Assembly (NCBI GenBank): GCA_041874725.1
Contig: CP097466.1
Coordinates: 1,488,001 to 1,552,000, forward strand
Source: Duganella sp. BuS-21
GTDB taxonomy: Bacteria > Pseudomonadota > Gammaproteobacteria > Burkholderiales > Burkholderiaceae_D
Reading direction: 5' to 3'
DNA length: 64,000 bases
Below the pieces are notes generated by a model. The model saw only the letters and a list, made by a program, of their open reading frames with translations. It was not told where the DNA came from and did not search any database. Made by a program: the position numbers and the translations under genes. Positions 42,556-51,959 of the stretch are shown in pieces (within the stretch, counting starts at the first letter, position 1; each line of letters opens with the position of its first letter).

Positions 42556-43629
42556 ATGAAAAAATCCCTTATCGCTATCGCCGTACTGGCAGCAACCAGC
42601 TCCGCAGCATTCGCCCAATCGAGCGTCACCATCTACGGTATCGTGGATGCAGGTATCGTCGCTGAACGCGGCGGCGCAGCTGGCAACGTCAGCAAAGTCA
42701 CCAGCGGCGCCGCTTCGGCATCGCGCATCGGCTTCAAAGGCACCGAAGATCTGGGTGGCGGTCTGAGCGCAATCTTCAAGCTGGAAACCGGCGTGCGCGT
42801 CGATGACGGCACCCTGGACAACACCACCAGCACCCTGTTCAACCGCGAAGCTTATGTTGGCGTATCGTCGAAGACCGCTGGTACCCTGACCCTGGGTCGT
42901 CAGTACACCCCTTACTACGAAACCCTGCGTGACGTAGGTGACCCGTTCGCAATGGGCTACGCTGGTACCGCTAAAAACCTGTTCCCAGTGGCCAGCTTCA
43001 TGACCCGCAACTCGAACGCCGTGGTCTACAAATCGCCTAACCTGTCGGGCGTGACCGCTGCTGTGTCGTACAGCCTGGGCGAAACCGCAGGCGACGCATC
43101 GGCTGCACGTCAGATCGGCGCATCGCTGGGTTACAACAACGGTCCTCTGAACGTTGCTGTTGCTTACAACCACAAGAACAACGACACCGCAACCCTGAAG
43201 ACCGCCGGCATCGGCCACAACGGTCTGATCGCTGCCAACTACGACTTCAAAGTAGTGAAAGTGTTCGCTGCTTACTCGGAAGACAAAGGCCTGAACAGCG
43301 CACCGCTGAACGGTTCGGCAACCGCCTACGGTCCAACCTTCGCTGCGTCGCAAGACAGCACCGACGCCCTGATCGGCCTGCAAGCGCCAGTATCGACCGC
43401 CGGCACCGTGATGGCTTCGTTCATCCGCAAAAACGACAAGCAATTCGCTGACCGTGATGCAGATCAGTGGGCAATCGGCTACAGCTACGCGCTGTCGAAG
43501 CGCACCAGCACCTACGTTGCTTACGCTAAAATCAAAAACAAAAACGGCGCAGGCTACACCGTTGGTAACAACACCGAAGCCGGTTCGGGCGACAAAGCCT
43601 TCAACCTGGGTCTGAAGCACTCGTTCTAA
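42556..43629 (+). CDS. major Gram-negative porin
   Basis: A 357-residue trimeric porin. Signal peptide MKKSLIAIAVLAATSSAAFA precedes QSSVTIYGIVDAGI; GTEDLGGGLSAIFKLETG and FNREAYVGVSSKTAGTLTLGRQYTP are family hallmarks, and the chain ends GLKHSF. Codon use is strongly biased to a few preferred codons, as expected for an abundant protein. AAGGAAAC is upstream, and the start is preceded by ATGTA so that an ATG-TAA start-stop pair immediately overlaps the true ATG (ATGTAATG, 42551-42558). A long leader precedes it and a clear terminator follows. Confidence 0.95.
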   Translation: MKKSLIAIAVLAATSSAAFAQSSVTIYGIVDAGIVAERGGAAGNVSKVTSGAASASRIGFKGTEDLGGGLSAIFKLETGVRVDDGTLDNTTSTLFNREAYVGVSSKTAGTLTLGRQYTPYYETLRDVGDPFAMGYAGTAKNLFPVASFMTRNSNAVVYKSPNLSGVTAAVSYSLGETAGDASAARQIGASLGYNNGPLNVAVAYNHKNNDTATLKTAGIGHNGLIAANYDFKVVKVFAAYSEDKGLNSAPLNGSATAYGPTFAASQDSTDALIGLQAPVSTAGTVMASFIRKNDKQFADRDADQWAIGYSYALSKRTSTYVAYAKIKNKNGAGYTVGNNTEAGSGDKAFNLGLKHSF

Positions 43630-43653
43630 TCTGATTATTCAGGTTTAGAATAC

Positions 43654-43686
43654 ACAACGGCTGCCTGGTGCAGCCGTTGTTCTTTT
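43654..43686 (+). terminator. intrinsic terminator of the porin
   Basis: ACAACGGCTGC (43654-43664) pairs perfectly with GCAGCCGTTGT (43670-43680) around a 5-base loop, followed by TCTTTT. Confidence 0.93.
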
Positions 43687-43703
43687 CTGAAAGCGCATTG
43701 AGT

Positions 43704-44240
43704 ATGACGACGACACGACGCGCGCTGTTTGCCGGCGCCATCCTGCTGGCTTCCTGCGCCGTGCTGGCCGCGCCCAGGGGCGGCCGGCAGCCGGGCGCCT
43801 TGCCGCGCCACGGCATGCTGGTGTTTTCCGATTTATGCATACATCGCGGCAGCGGCGAATTCGGCGGCCAGCGCATCACGCTGCAGCGCTTCGCTGAAGT
43901 CGATACCGTGCTGTACGAATACACGGCCGGCGGCTTGAGCTGGCCGGTGGTGGCCAGCGACGTGACCATCGATCCGCGCGGCCGGCAGTTTTACTTCACC
44001 GTGCGTCCGCCCGATGAAGAGGAGCGCATCATCAGCGGCAAACTGGCCGACAACGGCAAGACGCTGGTGCTGGACGGCGGTTATTGCGAAGACCAGTCGG
44101 TGCCGATGCGGCTGCCGCTGGTGACCGATTTCAGCCGCAAGGCCGGCGTCTGCCGCGCCTGTCCACCGCCGAAAAGCCAGCCTGAAAAAGAAGAAGCGCC
44201 GGCGATCGACGCCGGCTCCACGCGTACCGCCGGCCTGTAG
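43704..44240 (+). CDS. exported protein of unknown function
   Basis: A 178-residue protein with a signal sequence (MTTTRRALFAGAILLASCAVLAAP). The mature region includes GMLVFSDLCIHRGSGEFGGQRITLQRF, four cysteines and a charged tail (KSQPEKEEAPAID). Strong third-position GC supports coding. No family recognised. It sits between the porin terminator and a convergent thiamine diphosphate enzyme gene. Confidence 0.7.
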   Translation: MTTTRRALFAGAILLASCAVLAAPRGGRQPGALPRHGMLVFSDLCIHRGSGEFGGQRITLQRFAEVDTVLYEYTAGGLSWPVVASDVTIDPRGRQFYFTVRPPDEEERIISGKLADNGKTLVLDGGYCEDQSVPMRLPLVTDFSRKAGVCRACPPPKSQPEKEEAPAIDAGSTRTAGL

Positions 44241-44256
44241 GCCGGCTCTCCCTCGC

Positions 44257-45969
44257 TTACGTTGCCTGCTTGGCGGCCTTGGCCGCCGCCGCCGTGGCGC
44301 GGATGGTTGCCAGCGTGGCGCCCGGCGTGATCAGGTTGCCGTCGTAGCGCAGCTCGATCAGGGCCGGCAGGTTTTTTTCGCGCGTATGTGCCAGCGCACG
44401 TTCCAGCGCCGGCGCGAATTCCTCGGTGCGCGTGACCACTTCACCGATGCCGCCGTAGGCCGCCGACAGCGCCGCGAAATCAGGATTGTGCAAGGTGGTG
44501 CCGGACACGCGGCCCGGATACTCGCGTTCCTGGTGCATGCGGATGGTGCCGAACATGGCGTTGTTGAACACGATGATGATGACGCCGGCCTGGTACTGCA
44601 CGGCGGTCGCCAGTTCCTGGCCGTTCATCATGAATTCGCCGTCGCCGGCGAAGGTGATCACGGTGCGCTCGGGATCGATGATCTTGGCGGCCACGCCGGC
44701 CGGCACGCTGTAGCCCATGGCGCCGCTGGTAGGCGCCAGTTGGGTGCGCATGGCGCCGTAGCTGTGGAAGCGGTGCGCCCAGGTGGCGTAGTTGCCGGCG
44801 CCATTGGTGATGATGGTGTCGTGCGGCGCCAGCTTTTCAATCTGCTGCACCACCTGCCACAGGTCGAGCGGCGCCTTGCCGTCCTTGAAGATGGCCGGCT
44901 GTTCCTGCCACGCGGCGTAGTCCGCGCGCGCTGCGGCCACCGTGCCTTGCCAGGCCGAGGCATCGACTGCTTCCATGGCCGCCAGCATGGCCGCTACTTG
45001 CGGCATGCCGCTGTTGATCATCAGTTCCGCCTGATAGACGCTGCCCAGTTCTTCGGTATCCGCATGGACGTGAATCAGGCGCTGCGCCGGCACCGGCGCG
45101 GCGATGATGGCGTAGCCGCTGGTGGTCATCTCGCCCAGGCGCGGGCCGATGGCCAGGATCACGTCCGCCTCGCGCACGCGCGCCGCCAGCTTGGGGTTGA
45201 TGCCGATGCCGACGTCGCCGACGTAGTTCGGGTGTTCATTGTCGAGCAGATCCTGGAAGCGGAAGGCGCACGACACCGGCAGATGGTTGGCTTCGGCGAA
45301 GCGTTGCACATCGGCGCAGGCCTGTTGGTTCCAGCCGCCGCCACCGATCAGGACCAGCGGCTTTTTCGCCGACGCCAGCATGGCGCGCACGGTGTCGATC
45401 TGCGCCGCCGACGGTGCGGCCTGCACCGGCTGGTAGCTGCGGGTGTCGGCCACGGCGGCCTTGGTGATCAGCATGTCCTCGGGCAGCGCCAGCACCACCG
45501 GGCCGGGACGGCCGCTGGTGGCGATCTGGAAGGCGCGCGCGATGTATTCGGGAATGCGGTCGGCGCGGTCGATCTGCGTGACCCACTTGGCCATCTGGCC
45601 GTACATGCGGCGGTAGTCGATTTCCTGAAACGCTTCGCGGTCGATGAAGTCGCTGCCGACCTGTCCGATGAACAGGATCATCGGCGTCGAATCCTGGAAC
45701 GCCGTGTGTACGCCGATCGACGCATTGGTGGCGCCCGGGCCGCGCGTGACGAAGCAGATCCCCGGCTTGCCCGTCATCTTGCCGTAGGCGTCGGCCATGA
45801 ACGCGGCGCCGCCTTCCTGGCGGTTGATGATGAAGCGGATAGCGGAATCGTGCAGGGCGTCGAGCACGTCCAGGTAGCTTTCGCCGGGTACGCCGAAAGC
45901 GGTGTCCACGCCGTGGATCTTCAGGGCGTCGACCAGGATCTGGCCGCCGGTGCGGGAGGGATGCGTCAT
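44257..45969 (-). CDS. thiamine diphosphate-binding enzyme, acetolactate synthase-like
   Basis: A 570-residue ThDP enzyme with the three-domain plan of acetolactate synthase: N-terminal Pyr domain with FGVPGESYLDVLDAL and the catalytic glutamate E52 in INRQEGGAAF, a central domain (KPLVLIGGGGWNQQ), and the C-terminal PP domain with the ThDP/Mg motif GDGEFMMNGQELATAVQYQAGVIIIVFNN. No regulatory subunit or ilvC is nearby, so a biosynthetic role in valine synthesis is unlikely; members of this subgroup act on other 2-oxoacids. The start at 45969 is preceded by a weak AAGG. Confidence 0.87.
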   Translation of the reverse strand: MTHPSRTGGQILVDALKIHGVDTAFGVPGESYLDVLDALHDSAIRFIINRQEGGAAFMADAYGKMTGKPGICFVTRGPGATNASIGVHTAFQDSTPMILFIGQVGSDFIDREAFQEIDYRRMYGQMAKWVTQIDRADRIPEYIARAFQIATSGRPGPVVLALPEDMLITKAAVADTRSYQPVQAAPSAAQIDTVRAMLASAKKPLVLIGGGGWNQQACADVQRFAEANHLPVSCAFRFQDLLDNEHPNYVGDVGIGINPKLAARVREADVILAIGPRLGEMTTSGYAIIAAPVPAQRLIHVHADTEELGSVYQAELMINSGMPQVAAMLAAMEAVDASAWQGTVAAARADYAAWQEQPAIFKDGKAPLDLWQVVQQIEKLAPHDTIITNGAGNYATWAHRFHSYGAMRTQLAPTSGAMGYSVPAGVAAKIIDPERTVITFAGDGEFMMNGQELATAVQYQAGVIIIVFNNAMFGTIRMHQEREYPGRVSGTTLHNPDFAALSAAYGGIGEVVTRTEEFAPALERALAHTREKNLPALIELRYDGNLITPGATLATIRATAAAAKAAKQAT

Positions 45970-46088
45970 TGTTGTGAGCCTTATACGGTGTCGGTATCCC
46001 GGTATTCTACGGCGGCGGCGGGAGGGCGGCTTTTGGAATGGCGACACCAAATTTCAGATTTGTCGGCATGGACTGGTACAATACCGCC

Positions 46089-46422
46089 TGAAGCAAGCCA
46101 GACAGCCGCTGGTCAGCGCGTAATGCCTGACGGGAGGAAGGTCCGGACTCCATAGAGCGGGGTGACGGTTAACGGCCGTCCGCTGAAAGCCTCTCACGAG
46201 GTATAAGGCGAGGAATAGGGCCACAGAGACGAGCGTATTAAGTTACGGTGAAACGCGGTAACCTCCACCTGGTGCAATTCCAAATAGGCACGCGATGATG
46301 CTGCTCGCGGAGCGTGCGGGTAGGAAGCTTGAGCGCTGGAGTAATCCAGCGCCTAGAGGAATGGCTGTCATAGCGCAGGTTCGCCTGTGCCGTAACAAAA
46401 TCCGGCCTATCGGCTTGCTTCA
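46089..46422 (+). ncRNA. rnpB: RNase P RNA (class A)
   Basis: The RNA component of RNase P, which matures tRNA 5' ends. The conserved core GAGGAAGGTCCGGACTCC near 46133 and the closing AAAATCCGGCCTATCGGCTTGCTT near 46397 are both present, with the universal ACAGAGA and GTGAAACGCGGTAACCTC segments between. P1 is formed by TGAAGCAAGCC (46089-46099) with GGCTTGCTTCA (46412-46422), which sets the ends. A TACAAT at 46077-46082 fits a -10 for this 5' end, and a run of six T near 46434 follows. Confidence 0.96.
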
Positions 46423-46452
46423 ACTAACAACCGTTTTTTCGCTGCGGACGCG

Positions 46453-47940
46453 ATGAAAAAATACATACTGTCCCTGGACCAGGGCACGACCAGTTCGCGC
46501 GCCATCCTGTTCGATCATCAAGGCCAGATCTGCGGCTGCGCGGCGCAGGAATTTCCTCAGCATTTTCCCCATCCCGGCTGGGTCGAGCACGACCCCATGG
46601 AGATCTGGCACAGCCAGCTCAATGTCGCCCGCCAGGTGCTGGCCGATCAGCACATCGATCCGCAGCAGATACTGGCCATCGGCGTGACCAACCAGCGCGA
46701 GACCACCGTGGTGTGGGACCGCAAGACCGGCGAGCCGATCGCCCCGGCCATCGTCTGGCAGGACCGCCGCACCGCCGACCTGTGCGACGCCTTGCGCGCC
46801 GACGGCAAAGCCAAAAAAATCACCGACATCTCCGGGCTGGAACTGGACGCCTATTTCTCCGCCACCAAGCTCAAATGGCTGCTCGACAACGTGCCCGGCG
46901 CGCGCGCGAAGGCCGAGCAGGGCCGGCTGGCCTTCGGCACCGTCGATAGCTGGCTGGTATATAAATTGACCGGACAGCACGTGACCGACGTCAGCAACGC
47001 CTCGCGCACCATGCTGTTCAATATCCACCTGATGCGCTGGGACTACGACCTGCTGCAGCTGTTCGGCATACCGGAGGCGGTGCTGCCGCAGGTCGTGTCG
47101 TCGAGCGAAGAGGTGGGCACCACGCACCACAGCCTGTTCGGCGCGGCGATCCCGGTGGCCGGCATCGCCGGCGACCAGCAGGCGGCAACCTTCGGCCAGG
47201 CTTGCCACCAGCCGGGCATGGTCAAGAATACCTACGGCACCGGATGCTTCATGCTGATGCATCTCGGGCGCCACCCGGTGGCCTCGCACAACCGATTGCT
47301 GACCACCGTCGGCTGGCGTGTCGACGGCGCGACCGACTATCTGCTGGAGGGCAGTGTCTTCATGGGCGGCGCCACCGTGCAATGGCTGCGCGACGGGCTG
47401 GGCATCATCCAATCCTCGGCCGAGGTGGAAGCGCTGGCGGCCAGCGTGCCCGACAGCGACGGCGTGTTCATGGTGCCGGCCTTCGTCGGCCTGGGGGCGC
47501 CGCACTGGGATGCCTACGCGCGCGGCTCGCTGTTCGGCCTGAGTCGTGGCAGCAAGCGCGCCCACATCGCCCGCGCCGCCCTGGAGGCCATCGCCTACCA
47601 GAGCGCCGAGCTGATGGCGGCCATGCAGAAGGATGCCTCGACGCCGCTGATCGAAGTGCGCGCCGACGGCGGCGCCGCCCGCAACGATCTGCTGATGCAA
47701 TTCCAGGCCGATCTGCTGGGCGTGCCGGTAGTGCGCCCCCAAGTCACCGAAACCACCGCCTTGGGCGCCGCCTATCTGGCCGGCCTGGCGGTCGGCTTCT
47801 GGGACACGCAGGAAGAAATCGCTGCCCAATGGACTTGCGAACGCCGCTTCGAACCCGCCATGCCGACCGACCGCCGCACCGAACTGCTGGCCAAATGGGC
47901 TCGGGCCGTGGAGCGTTCGAAGGCGTGGGAGAGCGTATAA
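46453..47940 (+). CDS. glpK: glycerol kinase
   Basis: A 495-residue FGGY-family kinase phosphorylating glycerol to glycerol-3-phosphate. The N-terminus [18 protein letters not shown] carries the phosphate 1 loop; [32 protein letters not shown] and [13 protein letters not shown] are characteristic, as is the C-terminal [21 protein letters not shown]. Length is normal. No glpF, glpD or glpR is adjacent. It begins 30 bases after rnpB. Confidence 0.96.
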   Translation: MKKYILSLDQGTTSSRAILFDHQGQICGCAAQEFPQHFPHPGWVEHDPMEIWHSQLNVARQVLADQHIDPQQILAIGVTNQRETTVVWDRKTGEPIAPAIVWQDRRTADLCDALRADGKAKKITDISGLELDAYFSATKLKWLLDNVPGARAKAEQGRLAFGTVDSWLVYKLTGQHVTDVSNASRTMLFNIHLMRWDYDLLQLFGIPEAVLPQVVSSSEEVGTTHHSLFGAAIPVAGIAGDQQAATFGQACHQPGMVKNTYGTGCFMLMHLGRHPVASHNRLLTTVGWRVDGATDYLLEGSVFMGGATVQWLRDGLGIIQSSAEVEALAASVPDSDGVFMVPAFVGLGAPHWDAYARGSLFGLSRGSKRAHIARAALEAIAYQSAELMAAMQKDASTPLIEVRADGGAARNDLLMQFQADLLGVPVVRPQVTETTALGAAYLAGLAVGFWDTQEEIAAQWTCERRFEPAMPTDRRTELLAKWARAVERSKAWESV

Positions 47941-48350
47941 TGAGGTCGATACGCTATTTAATTTGTATAGACAAGCTGGGTGGATTGCTTGCTGTACAGT
48001 AATGTTGAAATTTATTGTGTTTGCTTGATGAAGGTCTCTCATTCCGCTTGAGCGCGCTTCTGGCGCGCTATGCCGGCGTTGTCTTCCTGACTCCCTGCTT
48101 TTTCCTCCCCATTTTCCTGTTGCCTATTTGATACTGCAATGTTGGCTAATTGCAACTTTATGCTTTTATTTCAATTTTTTTATATAAGCATTTTCAGTAT
48201 TAAACACATGGGTACAAGTGAGGTGACACCTTCACAACCTTTCATAAGTACTTAATTTATCGAGTTATTTTATTTCTAGCTGGCTTCAAGGAATCGCGCT
48301 AAGTCCTTAATTTCATTACTAAAATCCCTGTTTCGATTGGCTGAAACCGC

Positions 48351-48379
48351 TTGACCACTATTCAGCCATCCTCTAAAGT
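48351..48379 (+). promoter_or_regulatory. promoter of the dcw cluster (Pmra)
   Basis: TTGACC (48351-48356) and TAAAGT (48374-48379) are spaced by exactly 17 bases, a good sigma-70 promoter 127 bases before mraZ. The first MraZ box overlaps the -10. Confidence 0.7.
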
Positions 48380-48414
48380 GGGCATCTGTGTGAAAAAGTG
48401 TCATTTTGTGGGAA
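48375..48414 (+). promoter_or_regulatory. four MraZ boxes with exact 10-bp spacing
   Basis: GTG triplets followed by G/T (GTGGG, GTGTG, GTGTC, GTGGG) start at 48378, 48388, 48398 and 48408, one helical turn apart. MraZ octamers bind such GTG repeats in front of their own gene. The array starts within the -10 of Pmra, so binding would repress the cluster. Confidence 0.8.
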
Positions 48415-48505
48415 GTTTTGCCTGACTTAGCGGACAGGGGAGATGAAAAACGAATCGCCATGGTTTCATGCTCCGCTAACCATACTGAGGTAAAAAGGTA
48501 ATCAC

Positions 48506-48934
48506 GTGTTTCAAGGCGCGTCCGCAATCAATCTCGATGCCAAAGGCAGGATGTCCATCCCTGCCAAGCACCGTGACGCGCTCTCGATCCAGTGCGAAGG
48601 CCGCCTCACCCTGACGCGCCATCCCGACGGCTGCGTCATGTTGTTCCCCCGTCCCGTGTGGGAACAACACCGTCAACAGATCTCCGCCTGGCCCATGCAA
48701 GCGCGTGCCTGGCAACGCATTTTCCTCGGTTACGCCACCGACGTGGAAATGGACACCGCCGGCCGCATCCTCATTTCGCCCGAACTCCGCGCCGCCGTCG
48801 GCCTGGACAAAGAGGTGATGATGATGGGCATGGGCTCTCACTTCGAGATCTGGGACGCCGCCAAGATGGCGGAAAAAGAGCAGCAGGCTTTGGAAGCCGG
48901 CACCCCCGATGTACTCGCCAATTTCTCCTTCTAA
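48506..48934 (+). CDS. mraZ: transcriptional regulator MraZ
   Basis: A 142-residue protein with two AbrB-like SpoVT domains: [23 protein letters not shown] (residues 2-24) and [42 protein letters not shown] (76-117). It forms a ring that binds repeats in its own promoter and represses the dcw cluster. The start is GTG, with a spaced AGGTAAAAAGGT upstream. It precedes rsmH by nine bases. Confidence 0.96.
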   Translation: MFQGASAINLDAKGRMSIPAKHRDALSIQCEGRLTLTRHPDGCVMLFPRPVWEQHRQQISAWPMQARAWQRIFLGYATDVEMDTAGRILISPELRAAVGLDKEVMMMGMGSHFEIWDAAKMAEKEQQALEAGTPDVLANFSF

Positions 48935-48943
48935 GGTTCCGCC

Positions 48944-49915
48944 ATGACAACAACAGCGGTGCCTGAATTCCAGCATCGTACGGTGCTGCTAGACGAAGCG
49001 GTCGATGCGCTGGCGCTGGATGGCGCGCGCGCCGACGGCGTCTACGTCGACGGCACCTTCGGCCGCGGCGGCCACTCGCGCCTGATCCTGTCCAGGCTCG
49101 GCCCGAAGGCCCGCCTGATCGCGTTCGACAAGGATCCGCAAGCCATCGCCACCGCCGAACAAATCGACGACCCGCGCTTCACCATCGTGCACGACAGCTT
49201 CGCCACCATGCGCGAGGCGCTGGCGGCCAACGGCGTCGACCAGGTCGACGGCATCCTGCTCGACCTGGGCATCTCGTCGCCGCAGGTGGACGACGCCGCG
49301 CGCGGCTTCAGCTTCCGTAACGACGGCCCGCTCGACATGCGCATGGACACTACGCGCGGCATGTCGGCGGCGCAGTGGCTCGCCACTGAAACCGAACAGA
49401 CACTGGAAAAGGTGATAAAGGAATATGGGGAAGAACGGTTTGCTTTTCAGATTGCAAAGGCGATTGTTGCTCGCCGGGCAGTCGAGCCAATTTCAACCAC
49501 ACGACAGCTTGCCAGCCTCGTGGCAGGCGCGGTCAAGACTCGGGAAAAGGGCAAGGATCCGGCCACCCGCACCTTTCAGGCTATCCGGATTTTCATCAAT
49601 AAGGAGCTTGAAGACCTTGAAGTCGGTCTGACGCAAGCCTACGCCAGCCTGGCGCCGGGCGCGATCATCGCCATCATCAGCTTCCACTCGCTGGAAGACC
49701 GCATGGTGAAGCGCTTCTTCGCGTCCAAGGCCAACGTTGAGCAGCCGGACCGCCGCCTGCCGATCCGCGCGGTGGACTTGCCGCAGCCGGAGATCAAGCT
49801 GCTGTTCAAGATGAAGCCGTCCGACCGCGAAGTCGATGAGAACCCGCGTTCCCGCTCGGCGGTGATGCGCGTGGCGCGCCGCCTGCCCATCCCCGCAACG
49901 CCGGAGGATGCATGA
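48944..49915 (+). CDS. rsmH: 16S rRNA (cytosine-1402 N4)-methyltransferase
   Basis: A 323-residue SAM-dependent methyltransferase modifying C1402 in the ribosomal decoding site. [13 protein letters not shown] and [15 protein letters not shown] form the SAM pocket; [18 protein letters not shown] and [13 protein letters not shown] are diagnostic. The last bases overlap ftsL by four (ATGA). Confidence 0.96.
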   Translation: MTTTAVPEFQHRTVLLDEAVDALALDGARADGVYVDGTFGRGGHSRLILSRLGPKARLIAFDKDPQAIATAEQIDDPRFTIVHDSFATMREALAANGVDQVDGILLDLGISSPQVDDAARGFSFRNDGPLDMRMDTTRGMSAAQWLATETEQTLEKVIKEYGEERFAFQIAKAIVARRAVEPISTTRQLASLVAGAVKTREKGKDPATRTFQAIRIFINKELEDLEVGLTQAYASLAPGAIIAIISFHSLEDRMVKRFFASKANVEQPDRRLPIRAVDLPQPEIKLLFKMKPSDREVDENPRSRSAVMRVARRLPIPATPEDA

Positions 49916-50187
49916 GCGGTAAGATCAACGCGGTGCTGACGATGCTGCTGGTCGCTTGCGGCCTGTCGCTGGTGAACGCCCAGTACCAGGCGCGCCATCT
50001 GTTCATCGAACTGGAACGCACGCAGTCGCAGGCGCGCCAGCTTGACATCGAATGGGCGCAGCTGCAGCTCGATCAATCGACGCTGGGCAAGCACGCCCGC
50101 ATCGAGGAGATCGCGCGCCGGGACTTGAACATGACGCCGCTGACTTCCGCGCGCACCCAGTACCTGACGCCGGAGCCTGCAAAATGA
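49912..50187 (+). CDS. ftsL: cell-division protein FtsL
   Basis: A 91-residue bitopic membrane protein: a short cytoplasmic start, one helix ([25 protein letters not shown]) and a periplasmic coiled coil ([25 protein letters not shown]) that binds FtsB and FtsQ. Sequence conservation is low in this family; identity is given by size, topology and position between rsmH and ftsI, overlapping both. Confidence 0.9.
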   Translation: MSGKINAVLTMLLVACGLSLVNAQYQARHLFIELERTQSQARQLDIEWAQLQLDQSTLGKHARIEEIARRDLNMTPLTSARTQYLTPEPAK

Positions 50188-51959
50188 GCCGCGGCAGCAA
50201 TGTGAACACTTCCCGCGTGGCCGCCGCCAAAGGCGTGGCCTTCTCCAAGAGCCCAGTATTGGCGGTGCGTCTGCCAACCTGGCGTTCGCGCGTGGTGCTG
50301 TTCGTATTGTTTGCCGCCTTCGCGGCGCTGGCCGCGCGCGCCCTGTGGCTGCAAGGCCTGTCGACCCAGTTCCTGCAGAAGCAGGGCGAGATCCGCTACG
50401 CGCGCACGCTGGAACTGCCGGCCACGCGCGGCAAGATCACCGACCGCGATGGCCAGGTGCTGGCCTCGTCGGTGCCGGTGAAGGCTATCTGGGCGATCCC
50501 GGACGATGTGCAGGAAGCGCCGCCGGCCAAGCTGAAACAGCTGGCCAAACTGCTCGACATGAGCGACGCCGAGCTGCAGAAGAAACTCGATTCCGACCGC
50601 AGCTTCGTCTACCTGAAACGCCAGGTGGAGCAGGACGTGTCCGACCAGATCACCAAGCTCGGTATCGAAGGCATCCAGACCCGCAAGGAATACAAGCGCT
50701 TCTACCCGCAGGGCGAAGTGACCACCCACGTGGTGGGCTTCACCAACGTCGAAGACATGGGCCAGGAGTCGATGGAACTGGCGCAGCAGAAGACGCTGCA
50801 GGGCATCACCGGCAGCCGCCGCGTGATCAAGGACCGCCTGGGCCATATCGTGGAAGATATCGAGTCGGTGCGCGAGCCGCACGACGGCAAGGACCTGACC
50901 CTGTCGATCGACAGCAAGATCCAGTACATCGCTTTCACGCAGGTGAAGGACGCGGTCGAGAAATTCCAGGCCAAGGCCGGCGCCGCCGTGGTGCTGGACG
51001 TGCACACCGGCGAAGTGCTGGCGCTGGCCAACTGGCCGACCTACAACCCGAACGACCGCTCCAAGCTGACCGGCGAGCAGCTGCGCAACCGCGTCATGAC
51101 CGACACGTTTGAGCCGGGATCGACGATGAAACCGTTCCCGGTGGCGATGGCGCTGGACGCCAAGAAGATCACGCCGCACACCATGTTCGATACCGGCAAC
51201 GGCTCGATGGTCATCGGCGACCGCGTGATTCACGATACGCATCCGCACTTCATGATCGACGTCCAGGGCATCATCCAGAAGTCGTCCAACATCGGCACCA
51301 CCAAGATCGCCATGGGCATGCCGGCGCAGGACTTGTGGGAGATGTTCACCAAGCTCGGTTTCGGCCAGCAGCCGAAGTGGGGCTTCCCCGGCGCCGTGGC
51401 CGGCCGCGTGCGTCCGTATAAATCGTGGCGTCCGGTGGAACATGCCAACATGAGCTTCGGCCAGGGTATCTCGGTATCGCTGATCCAGCTGGCGCGCGCC
51501 TACATGGTGCTGGCGCGCGGCGGCGACATCATTCCGCTGTCGTTCCAGAAGGTGCACGAAGCGCCGCACGGGACGCAAGTCATCAGCGCCAAGACCGCCG
51601 CCGAAATGCGCGAGATGCTGGAGATGGTTACGCTGCCGGGCGGCTCCGCCGTCAAGGCGCAGGTGCCGGGCTATCGCGTCGGCGGCAAAACCGGCACCGC
51701 GCAGAAGTTCATCGGCGGCCGCTACTCGCACACCAAATACATTGGCAACTTCGTCGGCATGGCGCCGATGTCGGACCCGCGCTTTATTATCGCCGTCATG
51801 ATCGACGAACCGGGCGGCCCGCTGAAATACGGCGGCGACGTGGCCGGCCCGGTGTTCTCGGCCCTGGCGGCGCAGGCGCTGCGCGCCAAGAACGTGGCGC
51901 CCGATTCGGACCTGACCCATATCATCATTCCTGAATCTGCAGCACAGGGGAACATGTGA
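50184..51959 (+). CDS. ftsI: penicillin-binding protein 3 (septal transpeptidase FtsI)
   Basis: A 591-residue class B PBP that cross-links septal peptidoglycan. One membrane anchor (VVLFVLFAAFAALAARALWLQ), then the pedestal (ELPATRGKITDRDGQVLASSVP) and the transpeptidase domain with the active-site S313-TMK316, S367-S-N369 and K502-T-G504. The start ATG overlaps the ftsL stop. A longer frame upstream is the ftsL shadow. Confidence 0.96.
   Translation: MSRGSNVNTSRVAAAKGVAFSKSPVLAVRLPTWRSRVVLFVLFAAFAALAARALWLQGLSTQFLQKQGEIRYARTLELPATRGKITDRDGQVLASSVPVKAIWAIPDDVQEAPPAKLKQLAKLLDMSDAELQKKLDSDRSFVYLKRQVEQDVSDQITKLGIEGIQTRKEYKRFYPQGEVTTHVVGFTNVEDMGQESMELAQQKTLQGITGSRRVIKDRLGHIVEDIESVREPHDGKDLTLSIDSKIQYIAFTQVKDAVEKFQAKAGAAVVLDVHTGEVLALANWPTYNPNDRSKLTGEQLRNRVMTDTFEPGSTMKPFPVAMALDAKKITPHTMFDTGNGSMVIGDRVIHDTHPHFMIDVQGIIQKSSNIGTTKIAMGMPAQDLWEMFTKLGFGQQPKWGFPGAVAGRVRPYKSWRPVEHANMSFGQGISVSLIQLARAYMVLARGGDIIPLSFQKVHEAPHGTQVISAKTAAEMREMLEMVTLPGGSAVKAQVPGYRVGGKTGTAQKFIGGRYSHTKYIGNFVGMAPMSDPRFIIAVMIDEPGGPLKYGGDVAGPVFSALAAQALRAKNVAPDSDLTHIIIPESAAQGNM

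Larger units (their letters stand above)
47941..48505. other. 565-bp AT-rich gap between glpK and mraZ
   Basis: The left part holds a 7-bp hairpin AGCGCGC/GCGCGCT at 48051-48069, a possible glpK transcript end. Bases ~48120-48290 are markedly AT-rich with several T and A runs and no supported gene. The right part is the mraZ promoter and MraZ boxes. An 83-codon reverse frame across the promoter is rejected. Confidence 0.65.

Noticed and set aside
44386..46155. 589-codon forward frame antisense to the thiamine diphosphate enzyme
   Set aside because: It runs into rnpB, lacks any domain, and is opposed by a clearly functional enzyme gene.
48051..48069. glpK intrinsic terminator
   Set aside because: The 7-bp AGCGCGC/GCGCGCT hairpin has no T run after it and is 110 bases past the stop, so it was left as part of the gap description.
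48276..48527. 83-codon reverse frame between glpK and mraZ
   Set aside because: It runs through the mraZ promoter, all four MraZ boxes and the mraZ start, has no ribosome site and resembles no family.
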